The notes under the pieces: generated by a model | The model's database searches: none | Told to the model about the DNA's origin: nothing | The model's input: the letters and a program-made list of their open reading frames with translations, nothing else | Translations under genes and position numbers: made by a program | In this document: positions 8,624 to 17,291 of the stretch, one piece after another | Numbering within the stretch: the first letter of the stretch is position 1 | How the letters are laid out: each line of letters starts with the position of its first letter | Source: Mesorhizobium sp. ES1-1 | GTDB taxonomy: Bacteria > Pseudomonadota > Alphaproteobacteria > Rhizobiales > Rhizobiaceae | DNA: 64,000 nt | Assembly: GCF_020164785.1 (NCBI RefSeq) | Contig: NZ_JAIUGX010000006.1 | Coordinates: 266,597-330,596 of the forward strand | Reading direction: 5' to 3'

Positions 8624-11179
8624 CTACTCGGCCGCGGCGCGGATGCCCGGCCTGTCAGGAAAGGTGCAGATGACGGTCGTGCCCTTGTCCTTGCCGGTTT
8701 CGATGCGGACGCTGCCGCCATGGAGCTCGACGAAGCTCTTGACGATCGACAAGCCGAGGCCGGCACCGCGACGGCGCCCGCCATTGGTGCGCGGCTCAAA
8801 GCGGCGGAAGACCGAATCGAGCACATCCGGCGGCATGCCCGGGCCGTCATCGTGAACCGAGAATTCCACCCCGCTCGTCAATTGCCGGCAGGCGAGCCTG
8901 ATCGTGCTGGCTTCCGGAGCATAGTTGGCGGCGTTGCTGAGCAGATTGTAGAGGATCTGGCGGACTCTGATCTCGTCGCCGTGAAACGTCTTCGGCGCCG
9001 CCGCGGCGTCGATTTCCAGCCTTATCGCATGCTCCTCCAGCCGGTCGACCACCAATTCGGCAGCGGCAGCGATCGTCTGGTCGACATGCACTTCCGAAAT
9101 GTCGAGCTGCATGATGCCGGCATCCACCGTGGCCAGGTCGAGGATGTCGTTGACGATGGTGAGCAGCACGGAGGACGACGAGCTGACATGGCCGACATAT
9201 TCGCGCTGTTTCGGGTTCAGCGGACCGGTCGTCGGCAGCGTCAGCAGTTCGGTGAAGCCGATGATGTTGGTGAGCGGCGATCGCAATTCGTAGGACACAT
9301 GCTGGACGAACTCGTTCTTGAGCTGGTCGGATTTCCGCAACGCCTCGTTCTTGTCCTTCAGCGCCCTCTCGACATGGACGCTGTCGGTCACATCGACGAA
9401 GGTCACCATCACCTGCCCGTTGGGTAGCGGAATCATGGCGTAGCTCAGCACATCGCCATTGTTGAGTTCGGTCTGGCCATGGCGATCGCGCCGCTCGTCG
9501 TCGAAACCGGTGATGGCGGCGACGAAGCCGGGCCAGGGACTGTCTGCCGCTTGCCGGCTGCACAGGTCACGGATCGTGGAAACGTGCACATTCGCCTTGG
9601 CGGCCTCGGCGCTCAGCCCCCAAAGTTTGGCAAAGGCCGGATTCGAAAGCCGAAGCCTGCCGTCCGGGCCGAACACCGCCACGCCCTCGGCAAGGTTGTC
9701 GAGCGTTTCGCCCTGGACCCGCACTGCCGTTTGATAGCGGCTCTCGAGATCCATCTTCTCGGTAAGGTTCTCGAAGACCCAGGTCACGCCGCCCTTGGGC
9801 TGCGGACTGGCGACGACGCGAATGGTCTTTCCATCGGGCAGATGCCACCAATGTTCCTGCGACTCCACGGCGCGATAGGCGCTAAGCAGGCTTTCCTTCC
9901 AGCGGCGCCATTCGGGCTGCTCGGCGATCTTGCCCTCGCTGCGCAAACGGTCGAGCAACAATGCATTGTCGGGGGCGCTGTGCAGGAAGCCGGTTTCGAG
10001 GCCCCAGAGTTTCTGGAACGCCTGGTTGAAGAACCGCAGCTTCTCATCGACGTCGAAAATGGCCACCGCCGTGTTGAGCTGGTCGAGCGTGTCGGCATGG
10101 CTCCTTACGGTGCGCTCATATTCGCCGCGCATCGCCTCGATGGCGCTGGTGTCGCAGGCAAGGCCGGCGGAGCCATCGGCGCCGGCGAAATCGGTCACCG
10201 CGAATACGCGACGGTCGCCTTCGATCACAGTCGAGAGCGATTGCTCGAAGACCGGATGGGATCTGTGTTGGGCGGCAATCGCGTCCCGCGCCTGGCCGCC
10301 GAGAAACTCCTTCGCGTCGCGCACGGCGGCTTCCGGGCTTTCGGCCTCGACGGCATCGGCATAGGCCCTGTTGACCCATCTCAGCCGCCCGTCCTCGCCA
10401 CGCATCCACGCCGGCATCTTGAGCGCGTCGAGCAGGCCCATCATCGTATCGTGGTCCGCCGTCAGGCGCTGGTTTTCGATCTTGAGCCGCGCCTGGCCAC
10501 GTTGCGTCTCCGACAGCGAAACGAAGCGCACGAGCACGTGCGCCGCGCTCTTGCGGCCATGCACCTCGAGCGGTGCGCCGGCCTGCGATTCAATGACAAG
10601 GTCGAAGGGTCTCGCTTTTTCGCGCAGTCCGGCGATGGCGTGCTCAAGCGCCGCGGCCGAGCGCGGCATCAGCCAGCGGCCGAAGGCAAGGAACGCTGCC
10701 CGGTCCTCAGGCGCTCCGCTCTCGACCGGCAAGGTGCCGATCAGTTCCGGTTTCTTATTGTCCGCCGCCCAGACAACGACACGCTGGTCGCGCAAGTTGA
10801 GCAACGCCTCAGAACGGCGCAGCGCCGCATTGATGTCGGCGAGACGGCTCCTGAGTTCGACATTCTCCGCCGAGGTGCGGGCCCTTTCGCGAATGAGGAC
10901 GACGGCCGACAGAAGGGCCGCGCCGGTCACGCCGACGAACACGGCAAGCTGCATGACCTCTACCGTGCTGACCGACAGGCCGGCAACGGTCGCACCCTTG
11001 CCCTCGGCACGCGCGACCGCATGAAGGAAGGGAGCGGCCAGTGTAGAGGTGCCGAGCAACAGCCCGGCGCGGGCGCGCCATGACAGGCGGCCGCCTCTTA
11101 AGGCGGAGCCAGCGGCCCCCGAATCGTCATGGCCGCCGGAAACGGCCCGTCCCGCTGCGTGCGGGTGTTGCCCCGGCAT
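8624..11179 (-). CDS. divL: DivL-type PAS sensor kinase homologue with Tyr at the H-box
   Basis: Membrane-associated histidine-kinase-like protein of 851 aa. I chose ATG 11179 because AGAGGA lies 7 bases upstream; an in-frame ATG exists at 11272. There are two N-terminal hydrophobic stretches, then PAS-like modules (for example LDQLNTAVAIFDVDEKLRFFN and LDNLAEGVAVFGPDGRLRLSN), a dimerisation region and an ATPase domain with DDGPGMP and GAGLGLSIV. The H-box reads HVSYELRSPL, so Tyr630 replaces the phospho-accepting His. That is the hallmark of DivL, the Caulobacter pseudokinase that signals from DivK to CckA in cell-cycle control. Neighbouring tsaE/amgK/murU match the expected locus. It probably works as a regulator, not a His kinase. 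Confidence 0.88.
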   Translation of the reverse strand: MPGQHPHAAGRAVSGGHDDSGAAGSALRGGRLSWRARAGLLLGTSTLAAPFLHAVARAEGKGATVAGLSVSTVEVMQLAVFVGVTGAALLSAVVLIRERARTSAENVELRSRLADINAALRRSEALLNLRDQRVVVWAADNKKPELIGTLPVESGAPEDRAAFLAFGRWLMPRSAAALEHAIAGLREKARPFDLVIESQAGAPLEVHGRKSAAHVLVRFVSLSETQRGQARLKIENQRLTADHDTMMGLLDALKMPAWMRGEDGRLRWVNRAYADAVEAESPEAAVRDAKEFLGGQARDAIAAQHRSHPVFEQSLSTVIEGDRRVFAVTDFAGADGSAGLACDTSAIEAMRGEYERTVRSHADTLDQLNTAVAIFDVDEKLRFFNQAFQKLWGLETGFLHSAPDNALLLDRLRSEGKIAEQPEWRRWKESLLSAYRAVESQEHWWHLPDGKTIRVVASPQPKGGVTWVFENLTEKMDLESRYQTAVRVQGETLDNLAEGVAVFGPDGRLRLSNPAFAKLWGLSAEAAKANVHVSTIRDLCSRQAADSPWPGFVAAITGFDDERRDRHGQTELNNGDVLSYAMIPLPNGQVMVTFVDVTDSVHVERALKDKNEALRKSDQLKNEFVQHVSYELRSPLTNIIGFTELLTLPTTGPLNPKQREYVGHVSSSSSVLLTIVNDILDLATVDAGIMQLDISEVHVDQTIAAAAELVVDRLEEHAIRLEIDAAAAPKTFHGDEIRVRQILYNLLSNAANYAPEASTIRLACRQLTSGVEFSVHDDGPGMPPDVLDSVFRRFEPRTNGGRRRGAGLGLSIVKSFVELHGGSVRIETGKDKGTTVICTFPDRPGIRAAAE

Positions 11180-11310
11180 GTCTTGGTCCTCTCCGCCGCC
11201 TGATACAAGACCGCCCTGATGCGCGCCTCTCTCATCCCTTGCAGGCCGCAAGCGTCGCGAATCACCCGACAATAAACCCTCGCCGAATCGCCGTGAAGGC
11301 GATGGCGCGC

Positions 11311-11345
11311 AAAAATAAAGCCGGGCGAAATGTCAATCGCCCGGC
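11311..11345 (-). terminator. Rho-independent terminator of ahcY
   Basis: On the minus strand GCCGGGCGA pairs with TCGCCCGGC (9 bp, 8-base loop; plus-strand arms 11320-11328 and 11337-11345) and is followed by TTTATTTTT. It lies about 30 bases after the ahcY stop and before divL, so ahcY and the divL group are separate transcription units. Confidence 0.9.
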
Positions 11346-11375
11346 GTCAATATCTGGTAGTAATTTCCGCTTTGG

Positions 11376-12776
11376 TTAATAGCGGTAGTGTTCCGGTTTG
11401 AACGGTCCCTGCTGGCTGACGCCGATATAGGCTGCCTGCTCGCCCGAGAGTTCAGTCAGGCGGGCACCGAGCTTATCGAGATGCAGCCGCGCGACCTTTT
11501 CGTCGAGATGCTTGGGCAGCACATAGACCTGATTCTCGTACTGTCCGGGCTTGGTGTACAATTCGATCTGGGCCAGTACCTGGTTGGTGAAGGACGCCGA
11601 CATGACGAAGCTCGGATGGCCGGTGGCATTGCCCAGATTGAGCAGGCGGCCTTCCGATAACAGGATCATGCGCTTGCCGTCCGCAAAGGTGATCATGTCG
11701 ACCTGCGGCTTGACGTTGGTCCATTTCAGATTGCGCAGCGACGCCACCTGGATCTCATTGTCGAAGTGGCCGATGTTGCCGACGATGACCATGTCCTTCA
11801 TCGAGCGCATGTGGTCGAGGGTTACGACGTCTTTGTTGCCGGTTGTGGTGATGACGATGTCGGCGGTCGGAGCCGCGTCTTCCAGCGTGACCACCTCGAA
11901 ACCGTCCATCGCCGCCTGCAGCGCGCAGATTGGATCGACTTCGGTGACCTTGACGCGGGCACCGGCGCCCTTGAGCGAAGCCGACGAGCCCTTGCCGACG
12001 TCGCCATAGCCGCACACCACGGCGACCTTGCCGGCCATCATGGTGTCAGTGCCCCGGCGGATGCCATCGACCAGCGATTCCTTGCAGCCATACTTGTTGT
12101 CGAATTTCGACTTGGTGACCGAGTCGTTGACGTTGATGGCAGGGAAGGGCAGCAAGCCCTTCTTCTGTAGCTGGTAAAGACGGTTGACGCCGGTGGTCGT
12201 CTCTTCGGTGACGCCCCGGATTGCAGCCTTCTGCCTGGTGAAGAAGCCGGGCGTGGCCGCCAGGCGCTTCTTGACCTGGGCATAGAAATATTCTTCTTCC
12301 TCGCTCTGCGGGTTGGACAGCACGTCCTCCCCGGCTTCGGCGCGGGCGCCGATCAGGATGTACATGGTGGCGTCCCCGCCATCATCGAGGATCATGTTGG
12401 AGAGGCCGCCGTCCGCCCACTGGAAGATGCGGTCGGTGTAGTCCCAATACTGTTCGAGGCTCTCGCCTTTGACAGCGAAGACAGGAATGCCGGCCTCGGC
12501 AATCGCCGCGGCGGCATGGTCCTGCGTCGAGAAGATGTTGCAGGACGCCCAGCGGATGTCGGCGCCGAGCGCCTTAAGGGTTTCGATCAACACTGCTGTC
12601 TGGATGGTCATGTGCAACGAGCCGGTGATGCGCGCGCCCTCGAGCGGCTTCTTGGAGCCGAATTCCTCACGGCAGGCCATCAGGCCCGGCATTTCGGTCT
12701 CAGCGATCTCGATTTCCTTGCGGCCCCAGCCGGCAAGCGAGATGTCTGCGACCACGTAATCCTTGCTACCCGTCAT
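11376..12776 (-). CDS. ahcY: Adenosylhomocysteinase (S-adenosylhomocysteine hydrolase)
   Basis: NAD-dependent cytoplasmic enzyme that splits S-adenosylhomocysteine to homocysteine and adenosine, clearing the inhibitor of methyltransferases. It is 466 aa, the usual length. Seen: the substrate region [13 protein letters not shown] (51-63), [16 protein letters not shown] (78-93) with the Asp/His pair, and the NAD-binding GYGDVGKG (256-263). The C-terminus ends in PFKPEHYRY as in other SAHases, with the conserved Lys and Tyr. It is monocistronic as judged by the terminator behind it. A perfect 7-bp inverted repeat about 120 bases upstream of the start is a likely operator. Confidence 0.98.
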   Translation of the reverse strand: MTGSKDYVVADISLAGWGRKEIEIAETEMPGLMACREEFGSKKPLEGARITGSLHMTIQTAVLIETLKALGADIRWASCNIFSTQDHAAAAIAEAGIPVFAVKGESLEQYWDYTDRIFQWADGGLSNMILDDGGDATMYILIGARAEAGEDVLSNPQSEEEEYFYAQVKKRLAATPGFFTRQKAAIRGVTEETTTGVNRLYQLQKKGLLPFPAINVNDSVTKSKFDNKYGCKESLVDGIRRGTDTMMAGKVAVVCGYGDVGKGSSASLKGAGARVKVTEVDPICALQAAMDGFEVVTLEDAAPTADIVITTTGNKDVVTLDHMRSMKDMVIVGNIGHFDNEIQVASLRNLKWTNVKPQVDMITFADGKRMILLSEGRLLNLGNATGHPSFVMSASFTNQVLAQIELYTKPGQYENQVYVLPKHLDEKVARLHLDKLGARLTELSGEQAAYIGVSQQGPFKPEHYRY

Positions 12777-12897
12777 GGCAGTGCTCCTGCGAATTGTTGC
12801 GCTTACGAATTGGTTGCCGATGCGCCCACGCCTATCGGCGCGTCAAAGGGCGCGGATGCCGCTGACTAGCAGATCGCCGGCGAGGCGACAATGGGAT

Positions 12898-12913
12898 ATA
12901 AAGAAATCTTTAT
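12898..12913 (-). promoter_or_regulatory. Palindrome upstream of ahcY, candidate operator
   Basis: ATAAAGA-AA-TCTTTAT is a perfect 7-bp inverted repeat in the 171-bp gap between HPr and ahcY. Outer GGG/CCC bases continue the symmetry after a small offset. Its AT content stands out against the GC-rich surroundings. ArsR-family regulators sensing SAH or SAM are known to control ahcY in several proteobacterial groups; whether this is such a site is inference. Confidence 0.55.
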
Positions 12914-12947
12914 CCCTGCATGTGTCGAAGACACGCTTTTGCCGAAA

Positions 12948-13241
12948 TCAGGCGTCCTCGCCAAAGCGGGATGCCACGAGTTGTTCCAGCGCGTCCATCG
13001 CCTGAGCCGCCTCCGGGCCGCTGGCTGTAACGCGGATCGAATAACCGGGGCTGGCTGCCAACATCATGAGGCCCATGATCGAGGTGCCGCCGACCTTGAC
13101 CCCGTCCTTCTCGACATGCACAGAGGCGTCGAACCCGCTCGCCACCTGGACGAATTTAGCCGAAGCGCGGGCATGCAGTCCGCGCTGGTTGATGATCGGA
13201 AACTCCCGGACAAGCTGGTCTTTTTCCGACAGCGCGTTCAT
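12948..13241 (-). CDS. HPr-family phosphocarrier protein
   Basis: Phosphocarrier of the PTS, 97 aa. The phosphorylatable His is His23 in QRGLHARASAKFV, and the regulatory serine equivalent to Ser46 is Ser54 in GGTSIMGLMML, the target of HPr kinase. Rhizobia have no complete sugar-transporting PTS; HPr, a mannose-type EIIA and HprK instead form a regulatory phosphorelay. The start overlaps the EIIA stop (ATGA), and hprK lies just upstream in the same orientation, so kinase and substrate are encoded together. Confidence 0.95.
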   Translation of the reverse strand: MNALSEKDQLVREFPIINQRGLHARASAKFVQVASGFDASVHVEKDGVKVGGTSIMGLMMLAASPGYSIRVTASGPEAAQAMDALEQLVASRFGEDA

Positions 13242-13639
13242 TTGCTGCTCAGAAGCTGGCTGGCGACGTTGATGTATTTGCGGCCGGCGGCCTGCGCCTC
13301 GTCGAGCGCCGCCGCCATATTGTCGCCCTTGCGGATCGAGGACAGCTTTATCAGCATCGGAAGGTTCATGCCGGCGATCACTTCCGTGCGGCCAGACTCC
13401 ATCACCGAAATGGCGAGGTTCGACGGTGTGCCGCCGAACATGTCGGTCAGCACGATGACGCCGGCTCCGGTATCGACACGGGCGACAGCATCGACGATGT
13501 CGCGGCGACGCTGCTCCATATCGTCGTCGGCACCGATTGCCACGGTTTCGAAACTGTCTTGTGGCCCCACGACATGTTCCACGGCATGTCGAAACTCGGT
13601 GGCCAGTTGACCGTGCGTTACAAGCACGAGTCCGATCAT
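13238..13639 (-). CDS. PTS EIIA component, mannose family (regulatory)
   Basis: EIIA-Man-type domain of 133 aa with the phospho-accepting His9 in LVLVTHGQLATEF and the downstream LTDMFGGTPSNLA characteristic of the fold. No EIIB, EIIC or EIID domain is encoded nearby, so a sugar-transport role is unlikely; the known role of such stand-alone proteins in alphaproteobacteria is regulatory, receiving phosphate from HPr. It is coupled by a 4-bp overlap to the HPr gene. The 163 bp upstream, before hprK, contain nothing I recognise. Confidence 0.93.
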   Translation of the reverse strand: MIGLVLVTHGQLATEFRHAVEHVVGPQDSFETVAIGADDDMEQRRRDIVDAVARVDTGAGVIVLTDMFGGTPSNLAISVMESGRTEVIAGMNLPMLIKLSSIRKGDNMAAALDEAQAAGRKYINVASQLLSSK

Positions 13640-13802
13640 TCTCTGGTGGCTCCCGTCATCGCCGCTTCACAGGCGCATTTTATGCTCGCCAGCCATTTTA
13701 GGCGGCGGGAGCGCTATCTTGTCGACGCGCGGCCTGTTGACAAGCCCAAAATTGCGCGGGCACCTGCCATTTTGACGCATTGCAACAAGAAATAGGGACG
13801 GA

Positions 13803-14258
13803 TCACAGGAATAGCGCGATCGACAGCCGTGCCGCAATTGCGGGCAAAGCGGCCGTGACGTTGCGTTCGGCTAGGTCGATCCGGGGCACTAGGCAGCCCG
13901 CGATGGTGCTTGCGGCGTCCTCCTGAAAGCGCGCCGTTCCGCCGGCCGCCAACAGGCGCAGGTGCAGATCGACGACGCAAGCCGGCTCGAAGGGAAGCGG
14001 ACGCGGACCGAGCCCAGGCACCTCGGCGAGGCCGGCTATGACGGCGGGAACACGGCAAACCAAACGCCCGGCGTGACCTTCGACAAATAGCTGATCGTCG
14101 CCGACCAGCCGCGCGAACAATCCACATGGCCGGCAATGCGCGATGAGCGCCAGGGCCAGCGTTGTCTTGCCGGAACCGGAGGCGCCAGTGACGAGGATGC
14201 CGCGATCGCCGATCAACAGTGCCGTTGCGTGAATGTTTTCAGGCTGCACGATCGGCAA
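13803..14258 (-). CDS. hprK: HPr kinase/phosphorylase, short alphaproteobacterial form
   Basis: Serine kinase/phosphorylase acting on HPr. It is 151 aa, only the catalytic half of the about 310-aa Firmicute enzyme; the N-terminal domain is absent, as is usual in Rhizobiales. Seen: P-loop GASGSGKT at residues 25-32, then LVGDDQLFV supplying the catalytic acidic residues. It sits between chvG (78 bp upstream) and the EIIA gene, the conserved rhizobial arrangement linking the PTS relay to the ChvG-ChvI system. Confidence 0.9.
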   Translation of the reverse strand: MPIVQPENIHATALLIGDRGILVTGASGSGKTTLALALIAHCRPCGLFARLVGDDQLFVEGHAGRLVCRVPAVIAGLAEVPGLGPRPLPFEPACVVDLHLRLLAAGGTARFQEDAASTIAGCLVPRIDLAERNVTAALPAIAARLSIALFL

Positions 14259-14335
14259 TCATGCTTGTTGGAGGAAGCATGAGCCCTGGACGAACGGCAC
14301 ATCCAGTCCGAGAAACCGCGGCTCACCTCTCGCGA

Positions 14336-16120
14336 TCATGCTTCCGCCGGCAGCGTCACGACGAAGCGCGCGCCCTTGATTTCGCCAGGCTTGGTGCCTG
14401 GAATGTTTTCGGCGGTCAGCGTGCCGCCATGAGCCTCGACGATCTGTCGCGATATGGACAGGCCGAGACCCGAATTCTGGCCGAACGCCTCGCCAGCCGG
14501 CCTGTCGGTGTAAAAGCGCTCGAAGATCCGGTCGATGTTGTCCGCCCGGATGCCGGGGCCGTTATCGTCGACCGTGAGGATGTTGAACTTGCCTGAGCGT
14601 GCCAGAGACAGGGTGATATGGCCATGGTCCTCGGGCACGAAGGAACGAGCGTTCTCGATCAGGTTGGTGACGACCTGGCCGATGCGCAGGTCATGCCCGA
14701 GGACGAAATAGCCCTTGACCCCCTGCGGCGGCTTGGCAACCTTGAACTCGATCTCAACCGCCTTCTTGTTGCGCGTGGCTTCTCGCGAAACGGCGACAAG
14801 ATCGGTGATGAATGTCTTCAGGTCGACCCTGCCCGCGTCTTCCCGCGCCAGCTCCGCATCGAGGCGCGAGGCGTCGGAAATGTCCGTAATGAGGCGGTCC
14901 AAACGCCTGACGTCGTGCTGGATGATATCCATCAGCCGGCCGCGCGAAGTGTCGTTCTTGGCCAGCGGCAGGGTTTCGACAGCGCTGCGCAGCGACGTCA
15001 GGGGGTTCTTCAGCTCATGCGAGACGTCGGCCGCGAAGCTTTCGATGGCCTCGATGCGGGCATAGAGCGCGTTGGTCATGTCGCGTATGGCGATCGACAG
15101 ATTGCCGATCTCGTCCTGCCGGTCGGAAAAGTCGGGGATTTCCTCGCGGCTCTTGACGCCTCGGCGCACGCGCACCGCAGCCGCAGAAAGACGGCGCAGC
15201 GGATTGGCGATCGTTGACGCCAGAAGCATGGACAGGATGGCGGTGACCAGGGCCGCTATGCCGAAGACGCGCAGGATCGCCTTGCGCTCGGCGGCGACGA
15301 TCTTGTCGATGTCGCCGCCTTCGGTCGACAGCATCAAGACGCCCAGGACGGCGCGAAAGCGCTGGATCGGCACCGCCACCGAAACGATCTGCTCGCCCTG
15401 CTCGCTGACGCGCACGATCGTCGACGGGCTCCCGGTGAGCGCCTTGACCACTTCCGGGAAGGCCGCGCCGTTGCCGCCGGGCTGCTCGTGATAGACCGGC
15501 AACTCGGTGTTGCGGAACAAATCGAAGACGAATTTCTGGACGCGTTCGAGCAGGTCCGGCTGCTCCTCTTCCACTGGCGGCAAGTCGTAGCGCAGGATCT
15601 GGCCACGAGAATAGAGATGGCGTGAATCGAGCAGCAGATTGGCGTCCCGGTCATAGATGCGGGCACGCGTGCGGGTCGGCGATATCAGCCGTCTCAGAAC
15701 AGGCGCGACACGTTCGGGATTGATCGGAAAATCAAGATTGTCGAGCTGATCCGAGCCGGGTCCGAGGCTTTCACCGGCCTGCAGTTCGAGCAGTTTTTCC
15801 GGATCGATGCTGATCGAATCCGTCTCGACCGTCGCAGAAGCGGCGATAGCACCGGCGATGATCTCGCCCTGCGTCATCAGGCTTTCGACGCGGGCGTCGA
15901 TCAGCCCGTCGCGAAAGGTGTTGAGATAGAGAATGCCGGTCACCAGGACGGCAAGACCGGCGAGGTTGAGGAAGAGGATGCGCCGCGTCAGGCTGGAAAA
16001 GATGTGATGGCCAAGGAAGCGGCGCATCGGAACCGTGACCTTCGATAAGAAGGACGGCATAATCCTGGACGATCGCCTGTTGGCGCCCGCCGGCCTGCCT
16101 CGCTGTGCCTCCACTGCCAT
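14336..16120 (-). CDS. chvG: Sensor histidine kinase ChvG (ExoS)
   Basis: Inner-membrane sensor kinase of 594 aa. Two membrane segments (about 45-66 and 285-308) flank a periplasmic sensor domain; then come a HAMP region, the H-box VSHELKNPLTSLR with phospho-accepting His368, an N-box (NLIENARSF) and G-boxes DDNGPGI and GLGLSISRQIV. ChvG/ExoS with ChvI controls succinoglycan, flagella, acid and envelope responses in rhizobia and is needed for symbiosis in Sinorhizobium. It follows chvI in the same direction with a 129-bp gap. ATG 16060 is an alternative start that would remove 20 residues. Confidence 0.95.
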   Translation of the reverse strand: MAVEAQRGRPAGANRRSSRIMPSFLSKVTVPMRRFLGHHIFSSLTRRILFLNLAGLAVLVTGILYLNTFRDGLIDARVESLMTQGEIIAGAIAASATVETDSISIDPEKLLELQAGESLGPGSDQLDNLDFPINPERVAPVLRRLISPTRTRARIYDRDANLLLDSRHLYSRGQILRYDLPPVEEEQPDLLERVQKFVFDLFRNTELPVYHEQPGGNGAAFPEVVKALTGSPSTIVRVSEQGEQIVSVAVPIQRFRAVLGVLMLSTEGGDIDKIVAAERKAILRVFGIAALVTAILSMLLASTIANPLRRLSAAAVRVRRGVKSREEIPDFSDRQDEIGNLSIAIRDMTNALYARIEAIESFAADVSHELKNPLTSLRSAVETLPLAKNDTSRGRLMDIIQHDVRRLDRLITDISDASRLDAELAREDAGRVDLKTFITDLVAVSREATRNKKAVEIEFKVAKPPQGVKGYFVLGHDLRIGQVVTNLIENARSFVPEDHGHITLSLARSGKFNILTVDDNGPGIRADNIDRIFERFYTDRPAGEAFGQNSGLGLSISRQIVEAHGGTLTAENIPGTKPGEIKGARFVVTLPAEA

Positions 16121-16249
16121 CGAATAGCAGGTCCCTGTTACTGAGTGGGCAGTGAGCAGCAGGCAACAGATAAATGGCTGGCTGAGACGCGGTGGCCGCT
16201 CCCACCATTCAAACCGACCACGGACTATTCCCTAATGCCAACAGCCTTT

Positions 16250-16951
16250 TCAAGCCTCTCGGAACCGGTACCCGACTCCGTAAAGGGTTTCGATCATCTC
16301 GAAGTCGTCATCGACGGCCTTGAACTTCTTGCGCAGGCGCTTGATGTGGCTGTCTATCGTGCGATCGTCGACATAGACCTGTTCATCATAGGCCGAATCC
16401 ATCAGCGCATCACGGCTTTTTACGACGCCGGGGCGCTGCGCCAATGAATGCAGGATCAGGAATTCGGTGACTGTGAGCGTCACCGGTTCGCCCTTCCAGG
16501 TGCAGGTGTGGCGCTCCTGGTCCATGACAAGCTGTCCGCGTTCGAGCGATCGGGCCTGCTGGCTGGGGGTTTTGGCGGCGGCCTCGCGGGCGCTGGCGCG
16601 GCGCAGGACGGCGCGCACGCGCTCGACAAGAAGACGCTGTGAAAAGGGTTTGCGGATAAAGTCGTCGGCGCCCATCTTGAGGCCGAACAACTCGTCGATC
16701 TCGTCATCCTTGGAGGTCAGGAAGATCACCGGAAGGTCGGACTTCTGGCGCATGCGACGCAGCAGCTCCATGCCGTCCATGCGGGGCATCTTGATGTCGA
16801 GGATGGCAAGATTCGGCGGGCGCGCCGCGAGCCCCTCCAGCGCCGACGCACCATCCGTGTAGGTCTCGACGCGATAGCCCTCGGATTCGAGGGCGATCGA
16901 CACCGACGTCAGAATGTTGCGATCGTCATCGACAAGCGCGATAGTTGCCAT
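16250..16951 (-). CDS. chvI: Response regulator ChvI
   Basis: OmpR-family transcription regulator of 233 aa paired with ChvG. The receiver domain has the acidic pocket DDD at 8-10 and the phosphorylation site Asp52 ([13 protein letters not shown]); the C-terminal winged helix ends with [14 protein letters not shown] and VRGVGYRF-type residues (YGVGYRF). I chose ATG 16951 ([10 protein letters not shown]) instead of 16969 because it matches the usual ChvI N-terminus and has GGGAG 9 bases upstream. It is divergent from pckA. Confidence 0.95.
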   Translation of the reverse strand: MATIALVDDDRNILTSVSIALESEGYRVETYTDGASALEGLAARPPNLAILDIKMPRMDGMELLRRMRQKSDLPVIFLTSKDDEIDELFGLKMGADDFIRKPFSQRLLVERVRAVLRRASAREAAAKTPSQQARSLERGQLVMDQERHTCTWKGEPVTLTVTEFLILHSLAQRPGVVKSRDALMDSAYDEQVYVDDRTIDSHIKRLRKKFKAVDDDFEMIETLYGVGYRFREA

Positions 16952-17291
16952 TTCAAGCGGCTCCCTCATGAGCTGTCCCTTCCTTTGGAGAAGGGGCTTT
17001 TGCAGGACAAATTAGGTACAAAATGTGGCATCGGCCCTGCCCGCTGTCACGCGGGACGTGCCGGTGGCCACAATTGCACCAGTACACGGATAGGACGATC
17101 GAACACTGCCAATCCTTTGGGCAACTATCCAACTTTTTGCATATATAAACGATTTAAACAACTTTCAAAATATTTAAATCGATTAATGATTTGATATCAT
17201 TCGGCTTTTCTGGTTCTGACGATCTCGGCCCGCGCAATGGGGCACGCAGGAATTTCCGGCGAAGGGGCGATAATTGCTAGAAGGAACCACC
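16952..17291. promoter_or_regulatory. chvI-pckA divergent intergenic region with two inverted repeats
   Basis: A 340-bp region, with a strongly AT-rich core at 17130-17205. CGATTTAAA (17150-17158) is inverted as TTTAAATCG (17173-17181), and AATGAT (17185-17190) as ATCATT (17196-17201). Both lie about 90-140 bases before the pckA start. pckA is under regulator control in rhizobia; which protein binds here is not shown by the sequence. Confidence 0.5.

Noticed and set aside
12922..12934. GTGTC-GAA-GACAC as HPr terminator
   Set aside because: The stem is only 5 bp and its T-run is on the wrong strand for the minus-strand HPr gene.
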